This document shows, one piece after another, positions 12,701 to 27,700 of a stretch of DNA of 64,000 bases (the stretch's first letter is position 1; every line of letters begins with the position of its first letter). Location of the stretch: NCBI GenBank assembly GCA_963680875.1, contig OY804578.1, positions 103,817,689 to 103,881,688 of the forward strand, read 5' to 3'. The position numbers and the translations under genes are program-made. Source of the DNA: Bathymodiolus brooksi. Lineage: Eukaryota > Mollusca > Bivalvia > Mytilida > Modiolidae. The notes beneath the pieces were generated by a model. The model saw only the letters and a program-made list of their open reading frames with translations, had not been told where the DNA came from and ran no database searches.

Positions 12701-15700
12701 AATATGCATAATTTCTCAGTCTAAATATGAAAACTAAATCTTTAATTTATGTAAATAGGTTTAATAAAATATGATTTAAAATTTTAGAGCTGTTTTCACT
12801 GAAATTTTGAAACCCCAAAGAAATTGAAATTGAGATATTATTTGTTTGAATATCAAGTCTTTGAAGCCATACTTAATTTTTTTTGTACTTGTGATAGTTT
12901 TGATTGCAATTAAACATAGAAGAATATCTTTTGATCATGTTGTGATTGCCACTTTATTTTAATAGAGTTTTTTTTGAGTTTTTAACAATTGAATTTCATA
13001 ACATATTTTTTTGTTTAGATGTCAATAAACTTAATATGTTTTCTAGTAAACCATTCTACATTATTTGTTAAATAAATTCCATGGAGAAAATCCATTTACA
13101 TAAATCATACATTAAATATCTAAGGAGATATATAGTTAAGACTAAATAAGTCAAAATGATGAAAAGTAATCTAAATGTAATCAGAAAGTAATCATGATTA
13201 CAGGGTCAAAATGAATGTAATCGATTACATTATGATTACATGTAATCTAAAAAATGGCTGATTACAGATTACATTTTGTACATCCGATTACATGAAAAAA
13301 TGTAATCGATTACAACTGATTACAATTACAAATTACGATTACCCCATGTCTGATGCATTGTATGTGTACAACTATACTATACAATGTATTACACTAACGA
13401 AAAAAATACAGGTCACTGAGGTGTTTTCACTACCATTCTTGAAAAAAATATGGTAAGACTCAGAGGTCCTTGTAGGATAAAATTTTGAAGAGTCCCATAC
13501 AAATAATCATGAGTTCCACTGGTGACTGTATTCTTTGTTATTTTTTTTGTAAAAATTGGTGAGGGTCATACACAAATAATGAGTCTAAGACTTGCCTAAT
13601 TGAGTTACAAGTATCTCTGGGGTAGGTATACATATACAGGTACATGTAGGTAGGCAAACATTTTTTTTCTAAAAATTTGTACAGAGGCTATACAGGACAA
13701 GAATATGACTTTAACAGTGCTTGTCCAAGAAATAACAATAAAACCTTTCTAATAAGAAGGGTTGGTACACTAAGGGTTATAAGAAATAAATGTAAAATGT
13801 ATTTTTTGTCTTAAGAAATGTTACCTTGAACATTGTATATGTACCAAGGTTGAGGGACCAATACACAATGTACATGTAATTGTATATATACATGTAATGG
13901 CCCACAACCCATGTACCACTAACATGGATTATGGCCATGAAATTCACCTCATATGTTGAGTTTTCCACACACCTAAACATGATTTTGGACAATGAAAAAG
14001 TTTCCTTATAAGGCAGATGACCTCTTAAAAGAGGCTAAGTTAAAAAGAAATGTTCTATGACTAGACAAGAAAGAGGCGATCTTTTAATACAGGTGACTGC
14101 TTAATAGAGGTAACCACTTGAGACAAGAAAAAGGTGATCATATAATACAGGTGACTGCTTAATATAGGTAACTACATAGGCAGGTTACGCTGTATTACAT
14201 AAACAAGAAAAGTTCAAACTTTATAAGAATCTTTCATTATAGGAAATTATTTATTCTTTCAGATGCTATTAGAGAGTTTCTTGGCCGCAAGGTAAAGGTG
14301 TATATAAAGCGTATGGTCAAACAAGAAGTACGACTAGACAAATGGGAGAACCGAGTTGTAGTAAGATATTTAATTATTATACCAAGCAACACACAATTAT
14401 TATCACATTGTCAGTTGTATTGAGTTTATAGCAAATTATCAAATCAAATCAAACTTTATTGCCTAAATTAAATCAATAATTTATTTGTGACAATATACAA
14501 TTAATGACTTGATAAGGTTGACAGGATGATTTATCAACCCAGAAGAAGCAATAATTACACAAGCCAATTTTTCTATGAATTGATTGTTTAATTATTTTCA
14601 GTTGTATTCATTATAACATCATCTACCTATGGTTTTCAATCAGATTTTACCTAGGTTGTGCTGATGGTTTCCAATATTAATAGGTTTAAAGTGGGCTAAA
14701 ATGGATTAACGCTTAAAATAGTAAAAAAGAGACAAATTCCCACTAGCACTGTGTCTAATTTTAATTTGAATTTTTGGTGTTTAATGCCACTTTCAGCAAT
14801 ATTTCAGCTATATCATGGCGACCAGTTTTAGTGGTGGAGGAAGCCGGGGTACCCGGAGAGAACCACCGACCCTGGGCAAGCAACTGTTAAATTTAATCAC
14901 TTGCGGCTGCGAGTCGAGTGCACCCTTTTTTGTAATTTATAAAGCTGAGCACAAACCACTGTGTCTAAGACATTATTGTGTCCAGCAATTTAAAATGTAT
15001 TTGCACTTGCATTTGTTCAACTTTCCATTAACAACATGCTGTGTGTGCTCAGGGTATCCCTTTACTTTACATAGAATTATTTTTTAGTTTATATACTAGT
15101 ATATACAAATATATTAATTAAGTATCTTGTTTTTAAATGGCTCATACAAGACAAAATCATCATTCATTTGAATTGTGTAAAATTATAAAAAGAAAAAGAT
15201 TATTGTATACAGGTACAGAAAGCGACATACCGTGATTGATCACTCCGAGAGACATATACTTTTTAATCCTTTAGACATATCATCACGGACATAAACCCAC
15301 TGTGATAGACCTAAAAAGGACCATAAAACAAGGTGATGGGGATTAAATTTTATGGCTCTAGGTCACTTATGCGCCGATTGATATTTTACCGCCAATTAAG
15401 AGATTAGCGTTACCTGTTCTACCTGTTGACTTTTAATATCGTAAGCCGTAATTATTGCTACTGAAGGATGTATTTTTGACAATTAATTTTGTATCCTCCT
15501 GCTGTTAATATTTGACTGTTTGTTGCTTTTCATTGCCAAAGAATGTCTGTCTAGATATCGTTTTCGTTTGTTTTAGAAAGTTCTACTTTATGACCTCGAG
15601 TTCTATATTAAGAATTTTGTTGAAACCGCAACTGAACTTTATCTTGTTTAATTTTAATTTCTCATTTTTTTTCTTCTGTTGGGTCGAATTCAGTATGTAT

Positions 15701-18700
15701 TGAATTATTCGTAAATACGGGCTACTTCATAAATGTATTTTTTGTTTATAAGTTAAACCGCAGGCGCGGGGTTTTGAAGCACGGGCTTTGCAAGCGCGGG
15801 TTTTGTAGTGTTTAGTTGGTAAAGAGCAGACTTCAAATTGATTATTGGTTTATTTTGTGTTTTGGACTTTAACCTCTCGTATTGAAAAAAATTAACAATT
15901 CAAGAAAACTGTTTTACACACTTGGCTTCTTACGTAATTCCGTTATAGATGAAAATAATTTTCTTTAAAATTGCAAACAAAAACCTATAACTTTGGGTTT
16001 TTTTTGGCTGTATTTTGTCACAAATCTATTGGGTTGAAAGCCAATTAAGATTTGAATTTGAATAAATAAATAAACTAGTGACATTTGATTTTGGTCAGAT
16101 ACTGTGTAATGTCAAACATTTGTAGGGGTAAAATCATGATAAAGGTTAATTCTTTATTTCCTTTCACGTTTCTAAACTTTCTGCAGATTAGCCGCTAATT
16201 TCCAAAATATATCCGTAAATTTAGTGACTTTTGGACATGTAGTACTTCTTTGAACGATCTGTTTGTACATATTTGTTTCGTTAATTTTTAATCAAATCCT
16301 TCAATGACCGTATAACAATTATTTAGTACGTATTTCTACAACCAAAAGGGTTTTGACTGGGTTTTCTACGAAGATTAAAATAAAAAAAATTACTGAACGT
16401 ATAAAAATTATTTAGTACGTATTCCTACAACCAAAAGGGTTTTAACTATGTTTTCTACGAAGATTAAAATAAAAAAAATTACTGAACGTATAAAAAATAT
16501 TAGTGAACTAAAATGTTATATTGAACTGGAAATACGCTTTAAAACGTAACAAATCACGCATATCGCGCATGTGTTTATGAAACTTCATTTGTGCACAAGC
16601 CAGGTCACGTGTACGCGTGTCAATAAAATACTAGGTGTAGATACGCAATACACAGCCACGGTTAACAATCTTTGAAACAAATTTGCACAACCCATGATTT
16701 CACTGAATTGGAGTTGAATAATCATTTATTATTTACATTTTATTCATCAATTTAAATGAACTCTCCGTTCTCGTGCTATTTTCTCGATCTCGGGATTTCA
16801 TTCCCGGGATTACGTTGAAGGATGTTTTACGTTTTGAGGAAAGAAATAAAACTGTTTTTTTTAATTCTGAGGGGAATCTGAGACAGTACCTGAAAAAAAA
16901 ATAGGCGATATAAAAACGTAATTTCACCTGTACATCTTATCTGACTAGTTTACCTGTAAAACGACACACTTGATTACAAGATTAACACCTGGTGTTCTAT
17001 TGCCCCCTGATCACCGACATGAATTAAATTTTTTAATCCCCATCACTCTCCTAGACATGACCACTATCACGGTGATTGATCACGGTATGTCCCTTTCTGT
17101 ACTGTAGATACGTGTATATGTAGACACAAATAATATAGTTGTCTACATGTTTACTATAATTTATAATCTTGTTGTTAAAGCCCCATCTTTGCTAGTCAAT
17201 GCTTATGGTCAGTCTTTGGCCTCCTCTTCGCCCTTGGTAGCGTAAGCTTGAATTTCATAATTCTTGTGGATTGCAATCTGCTGAATTTTGTCCCTATCTA
17301 TGATATCATTTTCAGCCAGTCGGCACAATGCATTCTTTTAACCTGATGTCAAAATGTGTAAACAGTTGACTGAAAAGGTTAAATGTGACCCCAAAAATTA
17401 TTCTGTGCTTTTTTGGCAGCCCCTCTGGGATCACAGCAATGCCTACACATGTCCTTTTTATGTTTACATTTTTCCTACACACATTCTGATTGGTTGGATG
17501 CATCAATTTAAAACTTTTACTGTGTGACCATGAAAAAATCTAGCTAACGCTGACAAGGGTGAAGAGGGTAGAAGGCAGATTAAATTTGCATCCCTTGTCC
17601 AACGAAAATGGTAAAAAACCAAGCAGAAAAATCTACAAACAATTTTAATAAATAAACAGTGTCATACATGTTCAAAATGTATTATTTTAACATTTATTTC
17701 TTGTAGGCCTTCTCAGGTACTCGACTTTTTGTATTTTCTTCAAAGCCATCAAAATCACCAGTAAGTATATTATACATTAGTCTAAACATGTTAAAGGTAT
17801 AGTACGGTCAGAGACATACCATGATAAATCACTCTGATAGACGTATCACTCTTCTTAGTGATATAATGTACCGATATATCTTTTGCTTTGTTTAATTTAT
17901 TTACATACCGGTACTTTCTTATGCATAAATGGTGATACCAAGGTAACACTACCTATAATAAATACAAAAGAACTTTTGGAGATATATTATGTACACCAGT
18001 CCTAACAATGAGCACCGTTCCTCTTGTCCAAGACCAGTAAAACTTTGTTCGGACCAGTAAACTTTTTCATATTTTTTAAAAAGATCTATATAAAATTAAA
18101 TTCAAGGATTTGATTGGGCCCATTAAATTCATATTTTCATTTCGAGGACCGTTAAGCAGTACAAAAGATATATACAGACCACTAAGAGATGAGTGATCAG
18201 TGATTTAGCTAGCGCTCGTCACTTTCGTCATTGACGATTGATTTTCGAAAGTGACGAGTATTTCCCGTACCCAATTTGTCACTTGAATTTTCAAACAATC
18301 ATAAAATAATGTTTGTAACAATCCATTCTTCTTCATTTGCTGATTAAAACTAATTAGTCACTACAATGACAATTTTATTACATGTTACGGATTATAGAAT
18401 TTTTGTTTTGATTGCATAATCTTTGATCTCACCTGGACAAAGAATTCAATCAACGATAATAATTTTTTTATAGTTATGACATGTACTCAAAATGCCACAG
18501 TATGTATTTAAAGTGGACATATTTTTGTAATCGTCATATGGGCGCAATTTCGCATTGGGAAAGTTGCCGTCAAAATATATAATTAATAGTAATCGTCATT
18601 CATTGCACGATTCGTCTCAATGTCTGCCATAACGAACTATTTTTGCCAAATTTATGAAAATGTCGATATCATGTTTATTGAAATCTATCGTATCCATGAA

Positions 18701-21700
18701 GTATTTCGAAAGTGATTTTCTGGAAAAGTCATAACTTTGATTAAAGAAACCAAGGATGTGTACAATATACACGTCCTTTGAAGAAACTAAAAAAAACAAA
18801 AAAAACAAGATCAACAGGAGTTTGCAATCCACCAAAGCTACTTTTAACCAAACAAACTTTTGATGTATTTATTCTCATTTCTGTGAATTGAAATCTTAGT
18901 TCTCATATTTTATATTTCATTTATATGCAAAAGTTGACCATTCAATTCGATGAAATGCACTGCACGAGGACGCATATATGTTTTTTTTTATATATTGATC
19001 AGCATCCGGGTAACAATTGCGTTCTATTTATAGAACTATTTACAAACAAACGTGTCTGCAATTAAAAAAAATTACTACAGTATTTTGATTCCCATTGATG
19101 CAATTTGATTATGAGGTCTGAGAAATAATTATTTATTTTACAACTTGCTTCAGTTTTTGAAGTTTGTTCTATACTGATTTCCTACAAAGTCTAAAGAATC
19201 TAGAAAGAAGTTGGACCATTGGGCAAACTGGCAGAATTTTTTTTCTGCTGAAGACTACACAAATATGAGTTATTACAATTGTTGTGGTATTAGTCCAAAG
19301 CACAGTAATATTTCAAAAAGGGTGGGGGAGTGGGTATTTACAATTTGTGTGGTATTAGACCAAAGCACAGTAATATTTAAAAAGGGGGGCGGGGTGGGGG
19401 TATTACAATTTGTGTGGTATTGAGATCAAAATAGTGGCAATGTTATGTTTTAACAGTTGGTTGTGAATTTGCAGAGTATGGTCCCATCCTAGAAGGTTTT
19501 CAATCTCCATTACTAACCAATAAGGCAATGTAACTGATTATAAGATTAAGCTCATTATATTCTTGCTTATTCATAATTATAAAAAAAAAATCTGCTCTGC
19601 AAAAGTGACTAATGGTCTCAAAATCCTGGCTAAATCCCTGAGTGATATAACTATCGCAGTGATTTATATCACACTATGTCTCTTTTTGAACTATTAGTGC
19701 TATTTTGTTCTTTTCATTGTCTTCCCTCGACTACAGGATTTGAACTCACACCATTAATACACTGCAGCACCAATCGCTTAGCCTTATGTCCAGCGCCCTA
19801 GACCACTCTGCCACATCTGCTATATTAAAATATAGCTTCAATAATCGAAGTGTTACCTTGTCTCGTAAGGAAAATCTAGAGATAGTATATATACATGCAT
19901 ATATATATATACGTCTGAAAATTAAACCAAACAGTGTTAGAATTAGATTTTAGAGCTGTCAAATTTTTGTTCTTCCCTCGACAGGATTTGAAACCACACC
20001 ATTGATACACTGCAGCACCATTCGCTTAGCCTAACGTCCAGCGCCCTAGACCACTCGACCACATCCACTCCCTATATATAAACATCTAAAATGCAGCACA
20101 ACAACATCAAAAAAGATGTTAAAATATAACAAAAATAACTATAAGTCTACAAAAAGACTATAATTATAATCAAATTGACAGATATTTCGCTTGACCGACA
20201 AGCTTCATCAGCGTCTGTAATCTGATCTGAAAGATGATCTGAGGGTCAGATTGTCACGTGACCATTAGTTATCGTGATGTAAAAATCATATTCTTGAACT
20301 TTAAATTATTCAAATATATATGTACACTAATTTATAAACAATATGAAAACAATGAGAAAATGTAATAATGAAATTTACCAACTAGCTAAGGACCAGGCAC
20401 TGGTTAAAAAGTTAAAAAACAAAAGATTTAGGCCTTTTTGTTTATGCCCTCCAGATGTAATGTTCTTAACTCGCGGATCCAAAAACTCTCTGTTTTTTGT
20501 CTTTGATTCTCTTTCCAACTTGGATTGTGGTCAATGATATAAATTTTGGATCTACCAAAGTCATCCAATGAGTTCCCATTTTTGACGTTTATTTATCATT
20601 TTTGTTTGTTTGCACAGAATCGTTAACACTTGTTTCCGACCCGACATCTCGTAGGGTCATTACGTTGGCTACTTTTTCAGACGTTTATTTATTATTTTTC
20701 TTGAGTGAGCCTGTATTATGTTTTCAAATATAATCCGTGTAAACCTATATTCATGGATTACAACTTTTATTTCAAAGATCTAAGAAATATCAAACAAAAT
20801 CTAATTAAAATTGATCATCATATTTCAAATCTTTGTTGCTACATTTCGGTGAACAAAGTACCAAAAGGATTGAAAATCAAAGTAACGCCACAAACTCTTG
20901 GTATCAAAACTAACAACTTTTACCGACGTTGGGGTAGAATTTTATTTGAATGTTCAACGCGACTTTTGAAACTTCTTTTAGACGATGCCTCATACCAAAA
21001 GAAAGGCGTCGAAAAAATATTTTCGGATTAGCTTAAAACCAGTGAAGAACAACTCTCGACAGACGACTTTACCAACATATGCCGTCTAGATGAAATTCAA
21101 AAATTTTCGAAGAAACGAGATGCAAAGTTTAAATGGGATGGAATCAAACCCAAAACTCCAATTGGTTCCACCGAGGACACAGTGGTGAGGAAGATGTGTA
21201 CATGACGTTTCAGAAGGAAAACGAAAGCAGAGAATAGAAAATCTAACGTGGTTGTCAATCTTTCCAGTAAACCCCTAAATTCAGCAGAATCATCGTTGCT
21301 TTCTAAGGGTTTAAATTTTTGTCCAAATCCTCCTAAAATAAATATTCGTGAACTCGATGAAGACCTGGATCAATTTGCACGACAGCTTAGAATTAAAGAA
21401 TATTTTCATTCAAAGAAAGAAACCAGTGCAGACCTATCAACAGATGAATCGGACATAAAGGAAGTCATTGATATTCCTAGATTTGTCAAGAAAAGAAATT
21501 GGATCCCGAAACCTAGCAAAAATACCAGGCTAGAATCGGTCATTGACCTAATTAAGTCAGATATCAAACACAATGTTGACGTACATGTCCCCAAGACCGA
21601 CAACTTAAAACAGGCAGAAAGATCAGCCCTTAGGGATATACAGGAAAGAGATGATATTATTATTAAACCTTCAGATAAAGGGAGTGCAGTAGTAGTCATG

Positions 21701-24700
21701 GATAAAACGACATATTTACAAGAAGCAGAAAGACAACTGTCCGATTGTCGATTGTCGATTCTACGAAAAATTAGATTCTGACCCTACACTGGATTTTACG
21801 CATGCTCGTGGCCACATAGACCATGGAGTACCTTACTCCAGAGGATCCCAAGCCAGGCCGTTTCTATCTGCTGCCTAAAATTCACAAGGAAAACAATCCG
21901 GGGAGACCGATTGTGTCAGCCAATGGTCACCCTACTGAAAAGATATCTGAATTTATTGATTTTCACCTTCGGCCGTTCGTTGAAAACCTTCCATCACACA
22001 TCAAAGATAGTACCGACTACTTGAAGAAAATGGAAAATTTAACCATTCCAGAAAATACCACGCTTGTTACCATGGATGTAACTTCCCTTTACACGAACAT
22101 TCCCCATGATGACTGAATTGCCGCATGAAGAAAAAAATGGGAATGACGAACAGTTCAAGAACCTCCGACAGAATGTTTAGTGGAGATGCTTACACTGGTT
22201 CTAAAAAACAACAATTTTACTTTTGACGGAAACCACTATCTTCAAATAAATGGGGCAGCTATGGGAACCAAAATGGCACCCTCCCATGCCAACATTTTTA
22301 TGGGGGACCTTGAAGAACGATTACTCCTCTCGTCACTTAAACAACGTCTTTCATGGTTCCGATTTATAGATGACGTTGACATGAAGTGGATACATAGCGA
22401 TAAAGAGCTTGGTAAATTTTTCGAACATGCCAACAGTATCCATACGTCTATAAAATTCACACACGAAGTGTCAAAAACCAAAATGTCCTTCCTTGATACT
22501 ACCACCACGGTCAAGGAGGGCAACATGACAACTGATTTATACTCTAAACCCACAGACAAACATCAATACCTTTCACCCAGTAGTTGCCATCCTAAGCACT
22601 GTTTTAAGAGTATCCCATTCAGCCAAGCCAACATGCTCCACTGTTGAAACCACTAAGCAAAGACTAGGAGACTAGGAGATTTACTCCATCATTTGTAGAG
22701 ATGGGGATATAATGACAAAGTTATAGAGAGTGGGTTTTCAAGTGAAATTAACAGAAATGACCTGGAGTACAAAGAAAAAAAGATCAACAAACGGGTTCCC
22801 CTTGTTCTCACATACCATCCTTCTTTAGAGAAAATTTCAGGCATTGTCCGTCATCATTGGAAAGAAATTGAAAAAAGTGAAATGCTGGCCAAGTTGTTCC
22901 ATGAACCACCCATTGTAGCGTTCCGGCGACCTAATAGCACTAAGGATACACTGGTCAGAGCTGCGGTATCTAGACCTTCATCGACGGTCGGCCAGTGTAA
23001 ACCATGTGGTGACAAGCGTTGCAAGTGCTGTCTCCAATTGCAAGACGCACAAGTGTTCCATAGCAAAACGACAGGAAATGAGTATAAGATCTTTTGTAAT
23101 GTCAGTTGCAAAACACCTAATGTGGTTTACCTCCTTAACTGTCATGTCTGCGGATCGCAATACATAGGAGAAAGTGTCCAACCATTCAACAAAAGAATGA
23201 ATGGACACAGAAGTGACCTTATGAAAAAAACGCTATTGTCCGTGAGTCAACACTTTGTGTTGCCGGGGCACTCATTGGATGACTTTGGTAGATCCAAAAT
23301 TTATATCATTGACCACAATCCAAGTTGGAAAGAGAATCAAAGACAAAAAAGAGAGAGTTTTTGGATCCACGAGTTACAAACATTACATCAGGAGGGCATA
23401 AACAAAAAGGCCTAAATCTTTCGTTTTTTAACTTTTTAATCAATGCCTGGTCCTTAGCTAGTTGGTAAATTTCATCATTACATTTTCTCATTGTTTTCAT
23501 ATTGTTTATAAATTAGTGTACTTATATATTTGAATAATATAAAGTTCAAGATTATGATTTTTACGTCACGATAACTGATGGTCACGTGACAATCTGATCC
23601 TCAAGCGAAATATCAGTCAATTTGATTATAATTATAGTCTTTTTGTAGACTTATAGTTATTTTTGTTATATTTTAACATCTTTTTTGATGTTGTTGTGCT
23701 GCATTTTAGACGTTTATTTATCATTTTTGTTTGTTTGCACAGAATCGTTAACACTTGTTTCCGATCCGACATCCCCTAGGTTCATACGTTGGCTACTTTT
23801 TCAGTCTTTTCCTTATTTTTTTTTCACCTACTTGCCCGAAAGCCAAAATTAGAAAAATTTTCTATTTATTCAAACAAATTCTTTCAGAATTTTCACTTGT
23901 CCAAAACTCCAAATCCTGTTTTACTTGTCCCGGGCTTCGGGCAAGTGGGTTAGCGCGAAGACTGCAGTTGAATAACAGAATTACTGTAGTGTATGTGATA
24001 ATGATGTCAATTATGATTGGCTTAAATAAATTGCCAAACTTGCATGTATTTATGGTAATAGGTATTATATATATGTCGTTAATTCAAAAGTTATTTTGTT
24101 GACAGGAACAAATATATAAGCCAAAGGTATAGAAGTTAATTACCATATACATGTATTTATCATATGCTTGTAGATAATATAGCTAAAGTTTTACCCTGTG
24201 ATAAAACTTTGAACTTTAGTTAGAATAATAAGAGGAATCATGTTTATTTCACCCAGTTTCACATGAATGGCCTATACGGTCTGATAAAGCAAGTTTATTA
24301 ACTGCTTTCGGAATGTTGTTACATGCCGCCCTTTCCGTCAATGTTCATAAGTTCACTTCGTGAAATTCCGGAAAACTGTGTTTACAAACATTGCGGACTA
24401 AACTGTTTTTATTGAAAATTTGCACAGAATATTATTAACTGCCAATTTTCTCTCTTATAATATTGAAAGTGCTAAAAAAGTACATTTATTGAATTTGCAT
24501 ATTAAAACAATAATTTCTTATTCTATAACTACATTTTTGTATGTGTTTAATTCTAGCTAAAAATGACTAAATATTTTGGTACAAATCAGTTGAAGTATAT
24601 GATAAACATATCATAGCATGTCATTTTTCATATCATACCCTTTATCAGCCCTCGTTCATATATCATCCCTTGAGCCTATCGGCTCTTGGGCTGATATCAT

Positions 24701-27700
24701 GACCTAGGGCTGATAAAGGGTATGATATGAAAAATACCATGTGATAATCTATATATTGTATATAGAGAATATTATATGGCTCTTTCCGTATCACATCCCG
24801 TATCAACCCGAGACTCGAGGGATGATATTGGTCGAGGGTTGATACCGGATGTGATACGGAAAGAGCCATATCATATTATGTTTATCATATACTTAAACAT
24901 GAGAAAGTCTTGTTCTGTATTATGAACCTTTAGTCAAGTGATCAATATCATTTTAAGGGGTATGATAAAGGGGTGATGATATCGATATCAGTCATAGCAG
25001 ACAAATACAGTCGTAATGTTCTTTCAGTATTATATATGCAAATTTCCTTTATTTAGTATATGATAGATGTTTGTATTTCACTATGTTATTTAGAATTAAG
25101 AAAACACAACAACAAAACTTTCTCTTCTGTTAATGCTTTATCAGAACATATGCCTATGCAGTAGAAAATTAAATTCCCCATTAATATATATACTCGGGTA
25201 AAATCATTGGAACCTACTGCTTTCAGTTTATTTTAGCATAATCAATTTGAATTGTTCCATTTTTGTCTTGCATTTGACTATTGCTTTTATGACAGAAACA
25301 ACATTAATCATGTCAGGTTTTTGTGCTTAGATAAGTTTCTCAATAATCATACAACCTAGGCTTACCATGCTTTATCCACAGATTGATCGTGGTGTGTACA
25401 TGCCAGCCAGGGATGCATCACCTCACCTTGACCTTATATTCATGGTCTAATTACTTTGCTGAATTAATTTCAAGTCTTCGTGATTATATCAGTTTCTTCG
25501 TTAACCATACAACCTGGACTCAACACACTTGTTCCACACATTGATCATGGATGGTACATATTAGCCATGCATGTGCTGCCTGATCTTGACCTCATTTTCA
25601 TGGTCTACTGACTATTAAAGTTACATTAAGTTTTCATGATTAGGTCAGTTTCTCCATTGCCATGCAACCTAGGCCCACATACTTGGTCCACACATTGATC
25701 ATGCTCAGCTGTGTATCTGTCAGTCAGGCATGCGTCACTTGACCTTGATCAGTTTCATGGTCTGTTGACTTATGTCAAATTTTGTGATTATGTCAGTTTC
25801 TCTATAATTACCATACATAATCTAAATGTACTAAGTAATTTAAAGTGCCTCAGTTTAAATACTTGAACAAATACATTCTTTTGTAAAGACTCTTGTAGAA
25901 ACTAATTAAAGTGTCCTTTAGATTTACAATAACATAAAGATTGATGCTTGCTTTTTAGAATCAGCACTGCTGCTCTCTCATTGGGTTAACTCATATTTCT
26001 TCTCTTTTACAACTATTTATTTGAACTTGTCAAGAAAACATGCTTGATTTTTATTCACAGTTGCACAAAAACTTTTCAGAAATAATCTATGATGAAACTT
26101 TTTTTTGTAATATATATTTTATTCTGATCAATTATGCATACATCACAATACAAATAGCAAAACAATCATGGATAATGTCACCATACTAGTATAAATATAA
26201 TTTGACACAAAAATTGTAAATACCTCTATTCACATATGATTATATTTGATTAAACACTAGTCCAACAGTTTTGCTTTGTATTTATGACCTGAAATAAGGC
26301 ATTGAAAACACCACACTCATTGAAGCATTGAAGAAATAGAATAAAGCTTTGCAAGAATTAGGAAACCAAAGTTTAAACAGGGGTGGTTAACAATTTCACT
26401 AATACAATGCGAACAATCATCCCTTACCTCAAGGATCGAACACAAAAAAAGATCACAGCATACAGTGTATATATATATGGCGTTGGAAATCCAGGTCCTG
26501 GCATAGGACAGGCTTTAAAATGTGGCTGGGGTTAAACCGGTTAATTAACTACATGTACAAACCCTCCCTTCTTATTAATTGGATCTCCAATGGTTTGGGT
26601 TAGGGCTATGGTGTTTAACACCACTTTCAACAATATTTCAGTTAATTGTGGCAGTCAGTTTTGCTGGTAGAGGAAACCGGAGTACCCAAAGAAAAACCAC
26701 TGACAAACTTATGTTGTATCGAGTCACTCGCCATGAGTGGGTTTTGAACTCATAATGTTAGTGGTGATAGATAGATTGCATAGGTAGTTGTAAATCAAAC
26801 TATCATACGATCATCACCACGATGACTCCTGATCTCCAATGGTAATGTTCATATAAACAAACGACTTTAACAGACGACACACTATCACCAAAAAGAAGCG
26901 GAAGATATAAAGTTTTACAGGAATAATCTATAGAGGATATGAAACTTTGATTGATTTGATTAATTGGTGTTTAATGCCATCTTTAGAAGTATTTCATCTC
27001 TATCATGCATGGCATGAACAAATTATACATATTAATTACACAACTAGAAGACTCTTAGAAATAAAACGTACTTATATTATGAAACTTTATCAGACTGATC
27101 TTTGGATCTAAAAAAAAATCTTTTTTCGTCATGATAATTCCAATTTGGCTATCTTTGGGCATGTGTATTGATTGATTACAATACAATGGGTAGTCTTTTT
27201 GTATGTATTTAGGATAGAACCAAAAATTTGCTACATTTGTTGTTGCTCATAAATTGTGCTCATTCCAAACTTAACCCAACACAAAGGAAAAGATAACTAC
27301 CCTCTACTGATAATTAGTTTTTGTAAAAGTGAAGCAAATGTGAAAAATAATAATAGAAAATCTACACAGATGTGCTTTAGCTAAAAATAATGGGGCTACA
27401 TTTATGCATACTAAAAAAAATGATGACAGAATTAATATGAACACTCTTAGATCTTTGTAGGATAACATTTTTATGAATCCCAACCAAATTGTCATGAGAC
27501 CCAGTTAAGTGCATTCTTTGTTATTTTTTTGAGTCCCAAATACAAATAATCATCTATGTTAGTTTCAAGTATCTCTCAACACTATGAATGTCCTTGAATA
27601 AATGTTCTTTGGTTTAAATTTAAATAGCCTTGAATATTAATGTAACCCTTTCATAAAATATTTTTATTAATAATATAGAAAAAATCAATAAAAGCATTGC

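Larger units (their letters stand above)
20085..23806 (+). mobile_element. Penelope-like retroelement, degenerate
   Basis: Coding on + with complex ends. An inverted pair, 20085-20573 and 23270-23710, includes the last part of the coding region. A direct pair, about 20585-20690 and 23712-23806, shares GACGTTTATTTATCATTTTT and CACAGAATCGTTAACACTTG. Such pseudo-LTRs in mixed orientation are typical of Penelope-like elements. The right arm lacks about 48 bp present in the left arm. Reading frames are broken by at least one frameshift and several stops. It inserted into intron 3 in the same orientation as CARMIL. Confidence 0.9.

Noticed and set aside
8880..14360. Fusion transcript of the PHD exon spliced to CARMIL exon 2
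   Set aside because: The PHD exon ends in phase 0 while exon 2 needs one preceding base; the joined frame soon meets a stop.
19733..20070. Two functional tRNA-Leu genes
   Set aside because: A and B boxes are good but acceptor and anticodon stems do not pair convincingly; tRNA-derived SINE heads fit better.
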